The notes beneath the pieces are model-generated. The model searched no databases. It was not told where the DNA came from and saw only the letters and a list, made by a program, of their open reading frames with translations. A stretch of 8,683 nt of DNA from Candidatus Bathyarchaeota archaeon (GTDB taxonomy: Archaea; Thermoproteota; Bathyarchaeia; 40CM-2-53-6; RBG-13-38-9). A program made the translations under genes and the position numbers. Every line of letters starts with the position of its first letter. Position 1 is the stretch's first letter. The stretch covers positions 1 through 8,683 of the forward strand of contig JAPKYM010000309.1 in NCBI GenBank assembly GCA_026394315.1, written 5' to 3'. Of the stretch, positions 6,002 to 8,683 are shown in pieces.

Positions 6002-6010
6002 TTTTTAAAT
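6002..6010 (+). promoter_or_regulatory. TATA box for the citramalate synthase-type gene
   Basis: TTTTTAAAT, centred near 6006, would place transcription start near 6030-6034. This argues against the far-upstream in-frame ATG at 5891, which also lies inside the oppositely oriented metalloprotease-like gene. It supports a start at 6050, shortly after GAGGT (6043-6047). Confidence 0.55.
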
Positions 6011-6049
6011 TGGGTTCTCCAAGAGTTACAGATAACGAATCTGAGGTAT

Positions 6050-7783
6050 ATGGTTTGGGTGGCCACCAAATTCCCTACTAGTTCCAAGAGGAACTATTCG
6101 AAAGAGACTTCAAAGACTCCGCGTCCTGAAGCAAATGCAAAATCTGCCCCCATTCTCGAAGGAATGCCTGCAAAGACGCCGGTTCAACATGTCGTGCTTT
6201 ATGATACAACTCTCAGAGACGGAAATCAGGGAGTTGGAATCAACTTCTCTGTGGAGGACAAACTCAAGATCGCGAGGCGTCTCTCAGATTTCGGAATAGA
6301 GATTATTGAAGGGGGTTGGCCCAGCGCAGCTAATCCTTCAGAGGCTGAGTTTTTCAAACGTGTGGGGCATGAGCGCCTAGGTGCGGCTATATCTGCTATT
6401 GGAGCCACTAGGAAGCCAAATTCAAGACCCAACAGGGATCGGAATCTTGAAGCCCTATTATCGATTGAGGCTGAATACGTAACGCTCGTGGGCAAGTCTT
6501 GGAGGTTTCACGTTGACAAAATCCTGGACACTACTGCTCAAGAGAACCTGCGCATGATAATCGACTCTATAGAATACCTTAGAAACCATGGCCGAAAGGT
6601 GATCTTTGATGCAGAGCACTTCTTTGACGGTTTCAAGGATGATCCTGAATTTGCCTTTCAGACTGTTGAGGTTGCCCATAATAGCGGCGCGACTACAATC
6701 GTCTTGTGTGATACAAGGGGGAGTTCCACTCCAAATGAAGTCTACGAGATAACCAGTTATGTTTCGAAGAATCTGGGCGGGCCTGTCGGAATTCACGCCC
6801 ACAATGACAGGGGGCTCGCCACAGCGATTTCTCTCTCTGCAATAATGGCCGGCGCAAGACATTTCCAAGGCACAGTGAACGGGATTGGCGAGAGATGTGG
6901 AAACGCAAACCTCATAGAATTCATTGCGAACCTGGAGTTGAGTCTCGGATGCAAGATTGGCGTTGATCTCAAAAAGCTTACCCAGCTCTCGGACTATGTC
7001 TATGAGATCGCCAACCTTAGCCCTGACAACTATATGCCTTTCGTGGGCAGATACGCATTTGCTCATAAGGCAGGGATACACGGCCACGCAGTCCTAAGGT
7101 ACTCGAAAGCCTACGAGAGTATCGATCCAAGTCTTGTAGGAAATAGTCGAATGATAACAGTCTCAAGCCAAGCTGGACTGGCAAACATAATATCAAAAGC
7201 TCAAGAGCTCGGTTTCAAACTGGACAGGGCTCATCCCAAAGCCAGAAACCTTCTTCTTAAGATCAAAGAGCTGGAAGCGGCAGGCTACAACCTTGAAAAC
7301 GCTAACGCAACCCTAACTCTCTTCTATGCTCGTAATCTCGGAGTCAACCTTCACTATTTCGACCTGGTAAATTGGCGGGCTTTCGTCACAGGTGAGGATG
7401 GCAGCGTCAGAGCAGAAGGTACTGTCAAGCTGATGGTCGACGGAGAGACAATAATCACCGCGGGAGAAGGAAACGGCCCAGTCAACGCGTTCGATACTGC
7501 ACTGAGAAAAGCTCTTCAAGTCTACTATCCAGAATTGAGCAAAGTCAGGTTGATTGGGTATCGCGTAAGGGAGATAGATGTTGAGCAAGGAACCGCGGCT
7601 TCTGTCAGAGTCTTCATAGAATTTGAGGCTGAAGATGTGAACTGGTCAACAGTAGGAGTCTCATCTAATGTTCTCAAGGCGAGTGAAGAAGCGCTAGTTG
7701 ATGGCTACATATACTACCTCTACAGAAGCGGAAAAGGAAGAAGCAAAGACCAGACAAGAGATCACAGTAAAGAGTACATGTAG
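6050..7783 (+). CDS. cimA: (R)-citramalate synthase-type DRE-TIM metallolyase
   Basis: Citramalate synthase condenses pyruvate with acetyl-CoA to give (R)-citramalate, the entry to the threonine-independent route to 2-oxobutyrate and isoleucine. With the ATG at 6050 the product has 577 residues. Marks in order are VVLYDTTLRDGNQ (48-60), IEGGWP (86-91), GKSWRFHVDK (148-157), FDAEHFFDG (186-194), VLCDTRG (218-224), the metal-binding IHAHND (248-253), NGIGERCGNAN (277-287), and AHKAGIHGHA (338-347). A C-terminal LeuA-type dimer/regulatory domain spans about 430-557. IEGGWP with AEHFFDG is typical of the bacterial-type citramalate synthase subgroup, not isopropylmalate or homocitrate synthase. 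The substrate is still inferred. Residues 1-40 are not conserved; a start at ATG 6164 (539 residues) fits the usual family length equally well. GTG 6059 is a third option. Confidence 0.88.
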   Translation: MVWVATKFPTSSKRNYSKETSKTPRPEANAKSAPILEGMPAKTPVQHVVLYDTTLRDGNQGVGINFSVEDKLKIARRLSDFGIEIIEGGWPSAANPSEAEFFKRVGHERLGAAISAIGATRKPNSRPNRDRNLEALLSIEAEYVTLVGKSWRFHVDKILDTTAQENLRMIIDSIEYLRNHGRKVIFDAEHFFDGFKDDPEFAFQTVEVAHNSGATTIVLCDTRGSSTPNEVYEITSYVSKNLGGPVGIHAHNDRGLATAISLSAIMAGARHFQGTVNGIGERCGNANLIEFIANLELSLGCKIGVDLKKLTQLSDYVYEIANLSPDNYMPFVGRYAFAHKAGIHGHAVLRYSKAYESIDPSLVGNSRMITVSSQAGLANIISKAQELGFKLDRAHPKARNLLLKIKELEAAGYNLENANATLTLFYARNLGVNLHYFDLVNWRAFVTGEDGSVRAEGTVKLMVDGETIITAGEGNGPVNAFDTALRKALQVYYPELSKVRLIGYRVREIDVEQGTAASVRVFIEFEAEDVNWSTVGVSSNVLKASEEALVDGYIYYLYRSGKGRSKDQTRDHSKEYM

Positions 7784-7817
7784 AGCTGACTATGCAGAGT
7801 CCACCGAATCAAGAGAC

Positions 7818-7826
7818 TTATATATC
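7818..7826 (+). promoter_or_regulatory. strong TATA box of the rRNA operon
   Basis: TTATATATC follows purine-rich AAGAGAC and is the best TATA box in the window. Transcription would start near 7845-7850, about 250 bases before mature 16S rRNA. It lies only about 35 bases after the cimA stop, with no clear terminator between, so read-through from cimA into the rRNA leader is possible. Confidence 0.7.
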
Positions 7827-7846
7827 AAAGGATGACAAGTAAGGTT

Positions 7847-8097
7847 TGACCGCATACTGATTGCGGATCCGTGAATCAATGGCGGCGTCAACCCGACGGT
7901 AAGGGCTCGACAGCCCATGAATGAAAGGTTGACCTCCAATCGCGGGTAAAATGATGAGGACCAAAACAAACCTAGAATATGCCTCTAGGAACGCTTCGGT
8001 CCAATACTGGTTCACAGTCTATCCTGCCAATCCTTAACCCTAACAAGGGTAAAGTAGACTGTATTCCAAAAAGTCCCAACTTGATGGGAGATATTCA
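7847..8097 (+). other. pre-rRNA leader (5' external transcribed spacer), highly structured
   Basis: This stretch has no gene but many exact inverted repeats. TGATT (7858-7862) can pair with AATCA (7874-7878). GTCAACC (7887-7893) pairs with GGTTGAC (7927-7933) and encloses GGGCT/AGCCC (7903-7907 with 7912-7916, tetraloop CGAC). GGACC (7958-7962) pairs with GGTCC (7998-8002) and encloses CCTAGA/TCTAGG (7971-7976 with 7984-7989). ACAGTCTA (8014-8021) pairs with TAGACTGT (8055-8062), flanked by a symmetric three-base internal loop and TGG/CCA. TCCCA/TGGGA (8074-8078 with 8085-8089) sits just before 16S. Such nested stems fit leader processing and ribosome assembly. The long stem that in archaea joins both sides of 16S cannot be tested because the 3' flank is outside the window. 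The 5' end is inferred from the TATA box. Confidence 0.65.

Positions 8098-8683
<586 letters not shown>

Noticed and set aside
5891..6049. N-terminal extension of the citramalate synthase frame back to ATG 5891
   Set aside because: The extension overlaps the start of the opposite gene, lies upstream of the TATA box at 6002-6010, and its translation is Cys/Phe/Arg-rich with no family match.
6458..7087. 209-codon open frame on - opposite cimA
   Set aside because: It lies wholly inside the strongly conserved citramalate synthase gene. Its translation has no recognisable motif and is rich in the reversed complement of conserved codons.
7951..7957. ATGATGA resembling a C box of a C/D guide RNA in the rRNA leader
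   Set aside because: No CTGA D box or terminal stem was found at a suitable distance downstream.

Overview
The window is archaeal chromosomal DNA. The evidence is an archaeal 16S rRNA gene entering at the right edge, a tRNA-Ile with two short bulge-helix-bulge introns and an encoded CCA, archaea-specific enzymes (PurO-type IMP cyclohydrolase and a pantoate kinase relative), TATA-box promoters about 25-30 bases before starts, and frequent TTG starts. The 16S text and the multi-intron tRNA suggest the TACK side of the archaea (for example Bathyarchaeia or a deep Nitrososphaeria relative). That placement is an inference from memory, not a phylogeny.

Left part (1-2040): the tail of an unrecognised gene runs in from the left edge on +. 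It is followed on - by a MoaD/ThiS-like ubiquitin-fold sulfur carrier with an odd C-terminus. A short + strand remnant resembles the C-terminal end of a WrbA-like flavodoxin. Next is a probable operon on -, purO then cobA (purine synthesis, then corrinoid adenosylation). A TATA-like element at 2011-2020 lies between purO (leftward) and the tRNA gene (rightward) and could serve both.

Middle (2040-5901): tRNA-Ile(GAU) has introns at 21/22 in the D arm and 37/38 in the anticodon loop. Then, on -, come a membrane-anchored surface protein with beta-sandwich repeats and a pantoate kinase homologue. The kinase homologue has lost, in frame, the central stretch that should hold the GHMP-kinase ATP loop. 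A small + strand two-helix membrane protein carries a tyrosine/glutamine-rich tail. It converges with a - strand protein that has an HEVAHSVLHG zinc-protease-like motif.

Right part (5902-8683): a citramalate-synthase-type enzyme of the IEGGWP subgroup (first step of the pyruvate route to isoleucine) has its own TATA box. A strong TATA box follows, then about 250 bases of highly structured pre-rRNA leader and the first ~586 bases of 16S rRNA. The 16S 5' helix carries a compensatory base-pair swap inside the binding site of the common archaeal 21F primer.

Most genes are single housekeeping or surface units rather than one pathway. I see no transposon, CRISPR array or defence island. The most unusual items are the two-intron tRNA, the pantoate kinase without its ATP loop, the MoaD-like carrier ending in Gly-Cys-Gly-Ala, and the Tyr/Gln-rich membrane protein.
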